Source: Acinetobacter brisouisimilis
GTDB lineage: Bacteria > Pseudomonadota > Gammaproteobacteria > Pseudomonadales > Moraxellaceae
Direction: 5' to 3'
Assembly: GCF_000368265.1 (NCBI RefSeq)
Contig: NZ_KB851219.1
Location: 325,920 to 389,919 of the forward strand
DNA length: 64,000 nucleotides
Positions 46,929 to 55,358 of this stretch are shown piece after piece. Under the pieces are notes generated by a model, which was not told where the DNA came from, did not search any database, and saw nothing but the letters and a program-made list of their open reading frames with translations. Positions within the stretch are counted from its first letter, which is position 1, and each line of letters begins with the position of its first letter. Made by a program: the position numbers and the translations under genes.

Positions 46929-47909
46929 ATGAAACACTGGATTGTGACTGTGACTTGTTTGGGGGCTTTGGTTGGATGTCAAAGCATTCCTCACCATGAG
47001 ACTCAAACCGCAACTTTACCTATGGTTGCCACTACGGCTATTGTAGATGAAGAGGCTCAATCACGCCCAAATCTGATTAACTTTGAGCAGATCAAACAAC
47101 AGCAGCATCGTCCAATTGTTGCATTGGTGCTGGGGAGTGGCGGAGCACGAGGCTATGCGCATATCGGTGCAATACAGGTGCTTGAAGAACATGGGATTCA
47201 TCCTGATTTTATTGTCGGAACCAGTGCTGGCAGCATAGTGGGCGCACTGTACGCTAGTGGGAAGTCTCCTGAACAAATCAAAGATATTGCCTTAAATATG
47301 AAAGTGCAGGATGTTCGTGAAATTACCTTGCGCAAAAATGGCTTTTTAGATGGCAGTAAAGTTGAAGACTTTATTAATGATCAGATTGGAAATCTACCTT
47401 TGGAAAAGATGAGAATTCCTCTGTTTGTTGTTGCAACAGAACTCAAAGAAGGTAAAAAAGTCGTCTTTAATTATGGTAATACAGGGCAAGCTGTACGTGC
47501 ATCTTCGTCTATTCCAAGCATGTTCATTCCAACCAAAATTCAAAATAAGGAATATGTTGACGGCGGACTGGTCAGTCCTGTTCCTGTTGATGTTGCCCGT
47601 CAGCTTGGTGCGGATATTGTGATTGCCGTGGATATTTTGGCACAACCACAATATACCGAAACAACCAATATGTGGGGGCTATTTAACCAAAATATTAATA
47701 TTATGCAGCAACAGCTATCTCGTGTTGAACTGAGTCATGCCGATGTGATCATTCAACCTGATTTACGAGAAAAAGCCCATATTTTTGATGTTACCGAACG
47801 AGACCGCACCCGTTTAGCTGGAGTTTATGCCACTCAGGCTAAGCTTGAGGACATTCAGCAAGTCATTCATGATAAAGAAGAGCAACTACTTGTGGCTGCT
47901 CGGTCTTAA
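46929..47909 (+). CDS. Patatin-like phospholipase lipoprotein (RssA-like)
   Basis: About 326 residues. MKHWIVTVTCLGALVGCQ is a lipoprotein signal ending in LVGC. The patatin domain has the oxyanion loop LGSGGARGYAHIG, the nucleophile elbow GTSAGS and the catalytic DGG (EYVDGGLVSPVPVDVAR), so a Ser-Asp dyad is intact. It would act as a lipid acyl hydrolase at the envelope. The frame is open to 46860; ATG 46929 is chosen because it begins the signal peptide, though ATG 46920 is possible. Confidence 0.9.
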   Translation: MKHWIVTVTCLGALVGCQSIPHHETQTATLPMVATTAIVDEEAQSRPNLINFEQIKQQQHRPIVALVLGSGGARGYAHIGAIQVLEEHGIHPDFIVGTSAGSIVGALYASGKSPEQIKDIALNMKVQDVREITLRKNGFLDGSKVEDFINDQIGNLPLEKMRIPLFVVATELKEGKKVVFNYGNTGQAVRASSSIPSMFIPTKIQNKEYVDGGLVSPVPVDVARQLGADIVIAVDILAQPQYTETTNMWGLFNQNINIMQQQLSRVELSHADVIIQPDLREKAHIFDVTERDRTRLAGVYATQAKLEDIQQVIHDKEEQLLVAARS

Positions 47910-48090
47910 CTGGTTAAGATTAAGGCATTGATTTTAAAAAATATTAAAAACACAGCGCATCTTGATAAGATACGCTGTATAATCTTGAGCGTTTCTATCT
48001 GAAATACTGATAAATAATCAGAACAATAATTATGAAAAAATCAGCTATAATTGTTAACTGTCAATTATTCTTTAGTCGAAGAGTGTTTTA

Positions 48091-48618
48091 ATGTCACCTT
48101 TAGATCAAGTTCTACAGTCAGCGGATGACCAATCTGAATTAACCATGACGGTTCTTATGACACCTGATATGGCAAATTTCTCAGGGAATGTACATGGTGG
48201 AGCCATCTTAAAATTACTTGACCAAGTGGCGTATGCATGTGCAAGCCGCTATTCAGGTAGCTATGTCGTGACTTTATCTGTCGATAAGGTAACTTTTAAA
48301 GAACCGATTTATGTAGGTGAGCTGGTAACATTCCTTGCAAGTGTTAACCATGTAGGTCGTACTTCTATGGAAATTGGGATTCGCGTTGAAGCTCAAAATA
48401 TTCGTAGCCGTAGTATGCGTCATACCAATAGCTGCTTCTTTACCATGGTCGCGGTTGATGAACATGGTCAACCTCAAGCAGTTCCTCCATTAAAATTAGA
48501 CAACGAGTGGAAGCGTTGCCGTTTTGAAGCTGCCGAACAGCGTAAAAAATTACGTTTACATGAAAATCATCACCCTTCTTGTAGTATTTATAAAGAAAGT
48601 GCTAAACAGGGCGAATAA
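48091..48618 (+). CDS. Acyl-CoA thioesterase (YciA-like hotdog fold)
   Basis: 175 residues; the hotdog-fold thioesterase signature is FSGNVHGGAILKLLDQVAYACA (HGG with the catalytic Asp), with VTLSVDKVTFKEPIYVGELV and GRTSMEIGIRVEAQN. It hydrolyses acyl-CoA. The C-terminus after about residue 140 is a basic tail not found in E. coli YciA. Its own terminator follows. Confidence 0.92.
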   Translation: MSPLDQVLQSADDQSELTMTVLMTPDMANFSGNVHGGAILKLLDQVAYACASRYSGSYVVTLSVDKVTFKEPIYVGELVTFLASVNHVGRTSMEIGIRVEAQNIRSRSMRHTNSCFFTMVAVDEHGQPQAVPPLKLDNEWKRCRFEAAEQRKKLRLHENHHPSCSIYKESAKQGE

Positions 48619-48631
48619 TCCTGTTTGTGTA

Positions 48632-48670
48632 AAAAAGACTGCCAGTGTCTAACGCGGCGGTCTTTTTTTA
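48632..48670 (+). terminator. Terminator of the thioesterase gene
   Basis: AAAGACTGCC / GGCGGTCTTT stem with one G-T pair, followed by a T run. Confidence 0.82.
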
Positions 48671-48788
48671 TTGCACTTGGAGTGAAAATGCGGGGATCTT
48701 ATTTTTTACTAAAAATAAAAAACTAGCCATCGGTTTGTTGTTAAGAAGCCCGTAAAATAAGTTTCTTTTATTTAGAGTCTGAATAGTC

Positions 48789-49127
48789 ATGCAAGAGTTG
48801 GAAATTATTGATCTAAAAGTCGGTGAAGGTAAAGAAGCTGTGAAAGGTGCGCTCATTACCACGCATTATACAGGCTGGTTAGAAGATGGAACAAAATTTG
48901 ATTCCTCAATTGATCGTGGTCAGTATTTTGAATGTGTGATTGGTACGGGTCGAGTAATTAAGGGTTGGGATCAGGGTATTATGGGAATGCGTGTGGGCGG
49001 TAAGCGAAAATTGAAAGTGCCTGCACATTTGGCTTATGGTGAACGCAAAATGGGTAAAGTCATTCCTGCTAATTCTAACCTGATTTTTGAAATTGAATTG
49101 TTTGATGTTAAAACCCGAGACCAATAA
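48789..49127 (+). CDS. FKBP-type peptidyl-prolyl cis-trans isomerase
   Basis: 112 residues, a single cytoplasmic FKBP domain: VKGALITTHYTGWLEDGTKFDSS (in family order), GTGRVIKGWDQGIMGMRVGGKRKL and HLAYGERKMGKVIPANSNLIFEIEL. No signal peptide. It sits where the pga operon promoter region begins; nothing ties it functionally to PNAG synthesis. Confidence 0.94.
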   Translation: MQELEIIDLKVGEGKEAVKGALITTHYTGWLEDGTKFDSSIDRGQYFECVIGTGRVIKGWDQGIMGMRVGGKRKLKVPAHLAYGERKMGKVIPANSNLIFEIELFDVKTRDQ

Positions 49128-49331
49128 ACGACTTGAGGTGATGGTCATTCAGTTCTTAAGCTAAGCTGAATGATCATTGTCAAAGAATTGACATGTTTGC
49201 TTATTACTATTTAGCCTCGAAGATGTACTAAATTGTAAAAATATGCAGTATCATGTAAGTGTAAGACACGGATCTTTATGATTTCTTGTGTTTTAATATT
49301 CAAAAAAATCACGTAAATTTTCACCAAGTTT

Positions 49332-49359
49332 TTGATTTTGTTTGAATTTAATGTATAAT
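49332..49359 (+). promoter_or_regulatory. Candidate promoter of pgaBCD
   Basis: TTGATT (49332-49337), 16-base spacer, perfect TATAAT (49354-49359). It would give a leader of about 220 bases before pgaB. The 460-base gap between the FKBP gene and pgaB also holds an imperfect 12-pair hairpin at 49141-49177, just after the FKBP stop, and two ATGGA motifs at 49400-49404 and 49423-49427. Confidence 0.55.
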
Positions 49360-49587
49360 TCTAAGTTATTTTATCGGTTAGCTAAACACAGTTCTTGGGA
49401 TGGAAATATCTAAATCAGTGGCATGGAAAGAACCAAGCTTTTAAGCTAGTTTTCAGTTTACTTTTTGAAAATATATTGTAATTACTAATCTGAATAGTCA
49501 TGCAATATAAAAGATTGTTTTCACGACTTGAGTGTTTGAAGTGTAATGTCAGATTGGTTACATCACGATTTATAAAACAGGCATATT

Positions 49588-51582
49588 ATGTTTAATCGCT
49601 TTTTAAGTTCAGTGCTTGCAACGTGCGTTGGTATGGCAGCCGTGGGTATGACTCAAGCCGTTTCCGCAAAGAAGCCAAAAATTAATCCAACAACGCTTAC
49701 AGTGATTGGTTACCATGAAGTTACCGATGATAAAGAAGCGTTGATCCCGATGTATTCGGTTAGTACAGCACGCTTTGAAGAACAAGTTCGTTGGTTACAG
49801 AAAAGTGGTTTTCACTTTATTAGCGTTGATCAGTTATTAAAAGCCCATCAAGGCAAAACTGTATTACCAGAAAAACCTGTTTTATTAACAGTCGATGATG
49901 GATATGAAAATTTTTATACCAATGTTTATCCATTTGTAAAAGCGAACAAAATTCCTATCGTTTTGGCTGTTGTTGGTTCGTGGTTAGAGCCAAAAGCGGG
50001 TGAGATGGTGAATTTTGGTGATGATAAAATTCCTCGTAGCAAAATTGTGACTTGGCCACAGCTTAAAGAAATGAGCAAAAGTGGCTATGTTGAAATTGCA
50101 AGCCACAGTTACGATTTACACCACGGTATCTTAGGTAACCCGCAAGGTAACTCTGAACCTGCTGCGACTACACGCTTATATGACACAAAAACTAAAACTT
50201 ATGAGGGTGATGGTGCATATGCTAAACGTATTTATGATGATTTAAAGAAAAATAATGATTTGATCAAGGCGCACGGGATTCCGTCACCGCGTGTTATGGT
50301 TTGGCCGTATGGACGTTATAACCTAGAAACAGTTCGTATCGCAAAAGGACTGGGTATGCCGATTACCGTTAGTCTTGACGATGGTCCTGTATATTTGAAA
50401 AAGTCATTGGGTGCAATCAACCGTATTTTGGTTGAACATGACATGACCTTAGACGGTTTGTCAAAAGAGATCACTATACGTGATAAAAACTTGGGTGATA
50501 ATTATCGCCCACAAAAAATCATGCATGTTGACTTGGATTATATCTATGATCCAGATCCTGAGCAGCAAGAACGTAACTTAGGCGATTTACTTGACCGTAT
50601 TCAAAAAATGCACATTACGACTGTGTATTTGCAAGCATTCTCTGATCCTGATGCTAATGGTTCAGCCGATATGGTGTATTTCCCGAACCGTTATCTTCCA
50701 GTGCGTGCTGACCTATTTAACCGTGTATCTTGGCAAATCCAAAGCCGTACTCAGGTAACTCGTTTATATGCGTGGATGCCACTTTTAGCATGGGAATTGC
50801 CAAAATCTAACCCTGTATCTCAAGACTTGGTGGTAACACAGCAGCCTAAAACCAGTGATCACCTGAACATGGGTTATATCCGTTTAAGCCCATTCTCTGC
50901 CCCAGCACGTCATGTGATTGAAGGCTTGTATCAGGATTTGGCGAAGTCTTCAACTTTCAACGGTATCCTGTTCCATGATGATACGACGTTGTCAGATTAT
51001 GAAGATGCGAGTCCATATGCATTGAAGGCATACGCAAAAGCAGGTCTTCCAACTGATTTGGAAGAAATGCGAAATAATGATGCTGAAATGGAAAAATGGA
51101 CGAAATTCAAAACCAACTATATTGACAACTTTGCTTTGCAGTTGGCAGGTGAAGTTCGCCAGTATCAACCATTTTTAGTGACTGCCCGTAATTTATATGC
51201 ACAAGTGGCATTGAATCCGTATGCTGAAAACTGGTATGCACAGTCATTAGAGCAATCTTTAAAACGCTATGACTTTACTGCCATTATGGCAATGCCATAC
51301 ATGGAACAGGCACCAGATAAAGATAAGTTCTATCAAGATATTGTGAATCATGTTAAATCCTATCCAAACGGTCTACACAAAACAGTATTTGAACTACAAG
51401 CAGAAAATTGGCGTACCAATGAACCTGTACCGTCAGAAGAGTTAGGCGATACGATTAAGTCTTTGTATAAACAAGGTGCTTTGCATATTGCGTATTACCC
51501 AGATGATCCAGTCAAGCAACATCCTGATGTCGATATTATGCGTAAGGCTTTTGATTCTAAACCAGATCGCATAGTGCCGTAG
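49588..51582 (+). CDS. pgaB: Poly-beta-1,6-N-acetylglucosamine N-deacetylase
   Basis: Partially deacetylates PNAG in the periplasm before export. 664 residues: signal peptide to about 27 (VSA-KK); polysaccharide deacetylase domain to about 310 with TVDDGY (Asp103, Asp104) and SHSYDLHHG (His173, His178), spaced exactly as the E. coli catalytic and metal residues; and a C-terminal glycosidase-like domain from about 315 (MHVDLDYIYDPDPEQQERNL). E. coli PgaB is a lipoprotein; here I see no good lipobox. It is the first gene of the cluster: no pgaA precedes it. Confidence 0.95.
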   Translation: MFNRFLSSVLATCVGMAAVGMTQAVSAKKPKINPTTLTVIGYHEVTDDKEALIPMYSVSTARFEEQVRWLQKSGFHFISVDQLLKAHQGKTVLPEKPVLLTVDDGYENFYTNVYPFVKANKIPIVLAVVGSWLEPKAGEMVNFGDDKIPRSKIVTWPQLKEMSKSGYVEIASHSYDLHHGILGNPQGNSEPAATTRLYDTKTKTYEGDGAYAKRIYDDLKKNNDLIKAHGIPSPRVMVWPYGRYNLETVRIAKGLGMPITVSLDDGPVYLKKSLGAINRILVEHDMTLDGLSKEITIRDKNLGDNYRPQKIMHVDLDYIYDPDPEQQERNLGDLLDRIQKMHITTVYLQAFSDPDANGSADMVYFPNRYLPVRADLFNRVSWQIQSRTQVTRLYAWMPLLAWELPKSNPVSQDLVVTQQPKTSDHLNMGYIRLSPFSAPARHVIEGLYQDLAKSSTFNGILFHDDTTLSDYEDASPYALKAYAKAGLPTDLEEMRNNDAEMEKWTKFKTNYIDNFALQLAGEVRQYQPFLVTARNLYAQVALNPYAENWYAQSLEQSLKRYDFTAIMAMPYMEQAPDKDKFYQDIVNHVKSYPNGLHKTVFELQAENWRTNEPVPSEELGDTIKSLYKQGALHIAYYPDDPVKQHPDVDIMRKAFDSKPDRIVP

Positions 51583-51595
51583 GAGTTTGAGCATT

Positions 51596-52852
51596 ATGTC
51601 TGCGTTACAGCACTTTTGGCGATCTGCCTTAGAGTTCGTGTTTTATTACCCGTTATTTATGTCCTATTTGTGGATGATCGGCGCGATTGTGTTCTATATG
51701 AAAGAGCGCAAAGAGCCTGCGTACAATCAGCCAAAGGATTTGCCTTCATATCCAAAGGTAGCAGTTCTTGTTCCTTGTTTTAATGAAGGTGAAAATGCTG
51801 AAGAAACTATCAGCCATGCACTAAAACTGGATTATCCAGACTTTGAAGTGATTGCGATTAACGATGGTAGTTCGGACAATACGGGCGAAGTGCTAGATCG
51901 ACTGGCGGAAAAATTTGATAAATTACGCGTGGTGCATTTGGCGCAAAATCAGGGCAAAGCCATGGGGCTTCAGGCAGGCAGTTTAATGACTGACGCTGAA
52001 TTCCTGATCGGAATTGATGGCGATGCCTTGCTTGACCCACATGCGGCAAAGTGGATGATTCGTCATTTCCTTGCTGATGAAAAAATTGCAGCCGTAACAG
52101 GTAATCCTCGTATCCGTACCCGTTCAACATTGCTTGGACGGATTCAGGTGGGTGAGTTTTCATCCATTGTTGGCATGATCAAACGTGCCCAGCGGGTATT
52201 CGGACGCTTATTTACGGTTTCTGGTGTAATTACTGCTTTTCGTAAAAGCGCAGTACATGAAGTTGGCTATTGGTCTCCCAATATGCTCACTGAAGATATT
52301 GACATTACTTGGAAATTGCAACGTGCTGGTTGGGATGTAGAGTTTGAACCTAATGCATTGGTTTGGATATTGATGCCTGAAACCTTAAAAGGTTTGTACA
52401 AGCAGCGTTTGCGCTGGGCGATGGGTGGCGCACAAGTTCTAATCAAAAATTTTGATGTAATATTTCGACCTGGTTTGAACTTTTTATGGCCACTCATGAT
52501 AGAATTACTACTAACATTAGTATGGTCATATTTAATGTTATTGGTAGCTTGTATTTGGTTAGTGGATCTCATCGTTCCTAATCATTTCTTACCTGTCATG
52601 AGCTCACCATTTCTCCCATACGGTACAGGTATTTTGTTAGGTGCGACCTGCTTGTTCCAATTCATGATTAGTAAATGGATGGATAGCCGTTATGAACCAG
52701 GTCTACTGAAAAATTATTACTGGATGATTTGGTATCCATTCGTATTTTGGCTAATCACCGTGACTGCTAGCATTATTGCCTTTCCAAAAGTATTAATAAG
52801 AGGGGATGGCAAACGTGCGCGCTGGGTAAGCCCGGATCGCGGTATTCGCTAA
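51596..52852 (+). CDS. pgaC: Poly-beta-1,6-N-acetylglucosamine synthase
   Basis: Processive family-2 glycosyltransferase in the inner membrane, using UDP-GlcNAc. 418 residues: one N-terminal membrane helix, catalytic domain with AINDGSSDNTG, GIDGDALLDP, TEDIDITWKL and QRLRWAMGG (the D, DxD, TED and QxxRW motifs), then three to four C-terminal membrane helices. ATG 51596 is preceded by AGGAG at the end of pgaB (TAGGAG); a TTG at 51587 is too close to be used. Confidence 0.96.
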   Translation: MSALQHFWRSALEFVFYYPLFMSYLWMIGAIVFYMKERKEPAYNQPKDLPSYPKVAVLVPCFNEGENAEETISHALKLDYPDFEVIAINDGSSDNTGEVLDRLAEKFDKLRVVHLAQNQGKAMGLQAGSLMTDAEFLIGIDGDALLDPHAAKWMIRHFLADEKIAAVTGNPRIRTRSTLLGRIQVGEFSSIVGMIKRAQRVFGRLFTVSGVITAFRKSAVHEVGYWSPNMLTEDIDITWKLQRAGWDVEFEPNALVWILMPETLKGLYKQRLRWAMGGAQVLIKNFDVIFRPGLNFLWPLMIELLLTLVWSYLMLLVACIWLVDLIVPNHFLPVMSSPFLPYGTGILLGATCLFQFMISKWMDSRYEPGLLKNYYWMIWYPFVFWLITVTASIIAFPKVLIRGDGKRARWVSPDRGIR

Positions 52853-52885
52853 AATCGTCGATAACTTAGGTGTATATAGATTCTC

Positions 52886-53299
52886 ATGAGTACAAATTCG
52901 TTAATTATTGACTTGCGTGCACAGTTACCTTGGCATAGACGCTATATGTCTACAACCTCAACTGCAATCCTGTGGGGTGCGTGGTTCTTGCTTTGGCGTC
53001 CAATGCTAGTGTTGTTTACCCTTATGAGTTATAACAAGCCGTATGGATTCCATCGCTTGTTTAATGCTTTCTGGTTTGGTTTGCAAATGGATATGATCAC
53101 TTTGCTGACCTGTGCTGCGATTTTGTGCTTATGGTGTAAGTTAATCCCTGCACATAGTGTGAAACACGCCAAAGTGAAATCGACCAATGATTATGCACGT
53201 CATTTTGATTTGCCTGAGCAAGAAATTGTACAAGGTCGTCAGCAAAAAGTGACCGTGGTACATCATAATGAACAAGGTCAAATTATTCGCGTAGAATAA
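52886..53299 (+). CDS. pgaD: PgaD-family auxiliary protein of PNAG synthesis
   Basis: 137 residues with two membrane helices (about 28-50 and 68-90) and a cytoplasmic tail. In E. coli PgaD stabilizes PgaC and, with it, binds cyclic di-GMP to activate polymerisation. The motif WGAWFLLWRPML and position after pgaC support the call; sequence conservation in this family is low. It is followed by a terminator, so pgaBCD is one unit. Confidence 0.88.
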   Translation: MSTNSLIIDLRAQLPWHRRYMSTTSTAILWGAWFLLWRPMLVLFTLMSYNKPYGFHRLFNAFWFGLQMDMITLLTCAAILCLWCKLIPAHSVKHAKVKSTNDYARHFDLPEQEIVQGRQQKVTVVHHNEQGQIIRVE

Positions 53300-53319
53300 A
53301 ATATTTAAATCGTGATATG

Positions 53320-53346
53320 AAGCCCCTAAATCAGGGGCTTTTTTCT
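53320..53346 (+). terminator. Terminator of pgaBCD
   Basis: AAGCCCCT / AGGGGCTT stem with a short loop and six T, 20 bases after the pgaD stop. Confidence 0.9.
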
Positions 53347-53378
53347 ATTTATTCTTGCATGAGCGTGGATTCAGTCCT

Positions 53379-54539
53379 ATGCTTGGCACGTTTAAAAAAT
53401 TCTTGATTGCTCCCACTATGGCAAAATTAAATGCAGCGGAAAGTATTCGTGGTTTGGCATGTTTGGCTGTGGTGTTTTCACACCTCTCCTTAAGCTTTTA
53501 CCCATACCTACATCACTTTAGTCCAGATGATCGAGCGCATGGTCAGTGGGACTATTTTATGCACCACTCGCCATTTGCTTTCTGGTATTCGGGTACTGCT
53601 GCGGTTTTTGTCTTTTTTGTATTAAGTGGTTTTGTATTAAGTTATGCCATTTTAAGACATGACGATGTTCCCCGAAAAGTCACTGAAATGGCGATCAAGC
53701 GTTATCCACGATTGGCAATTCCTGCATTTTTTTCTTGTATTTTGGCTTGGTTAGCACTCAGTTATACCAGTATAAACAGTGATCTAGTTAATGATTGGTT
53801 ACAAGCCTATGCAACACAGCAAGTCAGCCTGAAACAAGCAGTTTATGAAGGCAGTATAGGCGCATTTTTGTTTGCTGAAAGTAGTACTAACTGGGTTTTG
53901 TGGACCATGCAAATTGAGCTATTTGGTTCAATTCTCTTGTTTGTTTTATTGTTGCTCTATCATTATAAAAAACTGCTGTTTCATATTGGCTCAATATTTT
54001 TGCCACTGCTTGGCTTATGGGATGATGAGCGCTTTTTTTTAGGTTTGTTGAGTTTTGTGATTGGCGCTTATATGTACTTGTATGGCAGGCAAATTAAGCC
54101 TGTTTTTGCATGGTCAATGTTTGTTGCAGGGCTATACTTTGCAGGTGCACATAATAGCAGTCATGCTTATCACTGGTTATATAAAATCTTAGGTTGGAGA
54201 ACCTACGACTATAGTAATTTCTTTTCAGGTATTTTAATTGTTTATAGCATTTTACTGTGTACTCAACTGTCCGATATATTTGATAAAAAGCCATTAGTTT
54301 ATTTAGGTAAATTATCGTTCTCGATTTACTTATTACACATGATGCTGATTTATTTGGTCTGTATCCCTGCATTTAATTGGTTGATGGGTATGGGATTCAA
54401 CTATGATCTTTCTGTACTGTTAGCCGTGCTGACTTGCCTGAGCAGTATTTTAGTGGCTTCTGCATTTTATAGTGAATACGTCGATAGTTTGGCAGTTAAA
54501 ATCAGCAACAAGTTGGCGAAATGGGCCATGAAATCTTGA
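53379..54539 (+). CDS. Acyltransferase-3 (OafA/YrhL-like) membrane protein
   Basis: About 386 residues with ten or so membrane helices. The family start is AAESIRGLACLAVVFSHLSLSF; the RGL and H of this stretch are the usual active-site region, and FFVLSGFVLS and KLSFSIYLLHMMLI follow. Such enzymes O-acylate surface glycans. The frame is open to a TTG at 53355; ATG 53379 and ATG 53418 are also possible, and I favour 53379. It lies just after pgaBCD but behind their terminator, so a role in PNAG modification is only a suggestion. Confidence 0.88.
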   Translation: MLGTFKKFLIAPTMAKLNAAESIRGLACLAVVFSHLSLSFYPYLHHFSPDDRAHGQWDYFMHHSPFAFWYSGTAAVFVFFVLSGFVLSYAILRHDDVPRKVTEMAIKRYPRLAIPAFFSCILAWLALSYTSINSDLVNDWLQAYATQQVSLKQAVYEGSIGAFLFAESSTNWVLWTMQIELFGSILLFVLLLLYHYKKLLFHIGSIFLPLLGLWDDERFFLGLLSFVIGAYMYLYGRQIKPVFAWSMFVAGLYFAGAHNSSHAYHWLYKILGWRTYDYSNFFSGILIVYSILLCTQLSDIFDKKPLVYLGKLSFSIYLLHMMLIYLVCIPAFNWLMGMGFNYDLSVLLAVLTCLSSILVASAFYSEYVDSLAVKISNKLAKWAMKS

Positions 54540-54606
54540 GTTTTGTGTCTGTTGTTTTAGCCCAGACTTTTGTTGGCGAAACTCGGCTGTATAGTGATGT
54601 TTGTTT

Positions 54607-55194
54607 ATGTCAAATCTAGAAATTTTTTCGGTCATTATTAGCTTGATTGGCGTTGGATTAACGATTCTTCGCAATATGTGGTGTTGGCCGTTTAATATGC
54701 TTGCTTATATTTTATATGGCTATTTGTTCTTTACCTACCAGCTTTATGGGGAAGTCATTCTGCAAATTTTCTTTTCTGTGATGAATTTGTATGGCTTCTA
54801 TGTCTGGATGAAAAGTAAGCAAGTCGATCATGATATTAAAATTGAGCCATTAGCTTTTTCTAAAATTATTTTACAACTGATTGTCTCGGCAATCGCGGGT
54901 CTGGCTTTTGGCCTGATCTTGAAAAATTTTACCAATGCGGCAGTTCCAATGCTGGATGCACAACTTGCAGCGTTTAGTTTGCTAGCCACTTACTGGACGA
55001 GCCGTAAACATATTGCAACATGGGTACTGTGGGTGGTTGTTGACATTATTTATGTGGGTATGTTTATTTACAAGGACTTGTATCTAACTGCAGGCTTATA
55101 TGCCGCATTTGTGGTCATGGCGGCGTATGGCTGGCATCAGTGGTTGCGTGTACAAAGTCAGCAACGTACGGAACTTATGTCGACTGAGAACTAA
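54607..55194 (+). CDS. pnuC: Nicotinamide riboside transporter PnuC
   Basis: 195 residues, six or seven membrane helices. The NR-binding and family segments are RNMWCWPFNMLAYILYGYLFF (in parts WCWPFNML and YILYG), VILQIFFSVMNLYGFYVW and WVVVDIIYVGMFIYKDLYLTAGLY. It takes up nicotinamide riboside for NAD. No NadR-type kinase gene is adjacent. The in-frame TTG at 54601 is less likely than ATG 54607. Confidence 0.92.
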   Translation: MSNLEIFSVIISLIGVGLTILRNMWCWPFNMLAYILYGYLFFTYQLYGEVILQIFFSVMNLYGFYVWMKSKQVDHDIKIEPLAFSKIILQLIVSAIAGLAFGLILKNFTNAAVPMLDAQLAAFSLLATYWTSRKHIATWVLWVVVDIIYVGMFIYKDLYLTAGLYAAFVVMAAYGWHQWLRVQSQQRTELMSTEN

Positions 55195-55210
55195 ATTAAT
55201 TAATTTCAAT

Positions 55211-55239
55211 GAAAAGCTTGCAGATTGCAGGCTTTTTAT
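55211..55239 (+). terminator. Terminator of pnuC
   Basis: AAAGCTTGCA / TGCAGGCTTT stem with G-T pairs, followed by T-rich sequence. Confidence 0.78.
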
Positions 55240-55358
55240 TTTTATCCATAAAAAATAATAAGATTTTGATTTTGCAAAACTTCACTATAATTCTTTTTGA
55301 ACATTTTCTACTATAACGGGTTTGAGTTGCAGCATTTCACCTGATTGGACAATTTTTT

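Larger units (their letters stand above)
48778..49505. repeat. 17-base direct repeat flanking the FKBP gene
   Basis: TCTGAATAGTCATGCAA occurs at 48778-48794, where it includes the FKBP start codon, and again exactly at 49489-49505, in the leader of pgaB. Confidence 0.85.

Noticed and set aside
47952..47978. Hairpin ACAGCG / CGCTGT after the patatin gene
   Set aside because: Could be a terminator, but a T run is present only on the minus strand where no gene ends, so I could not assign a role.
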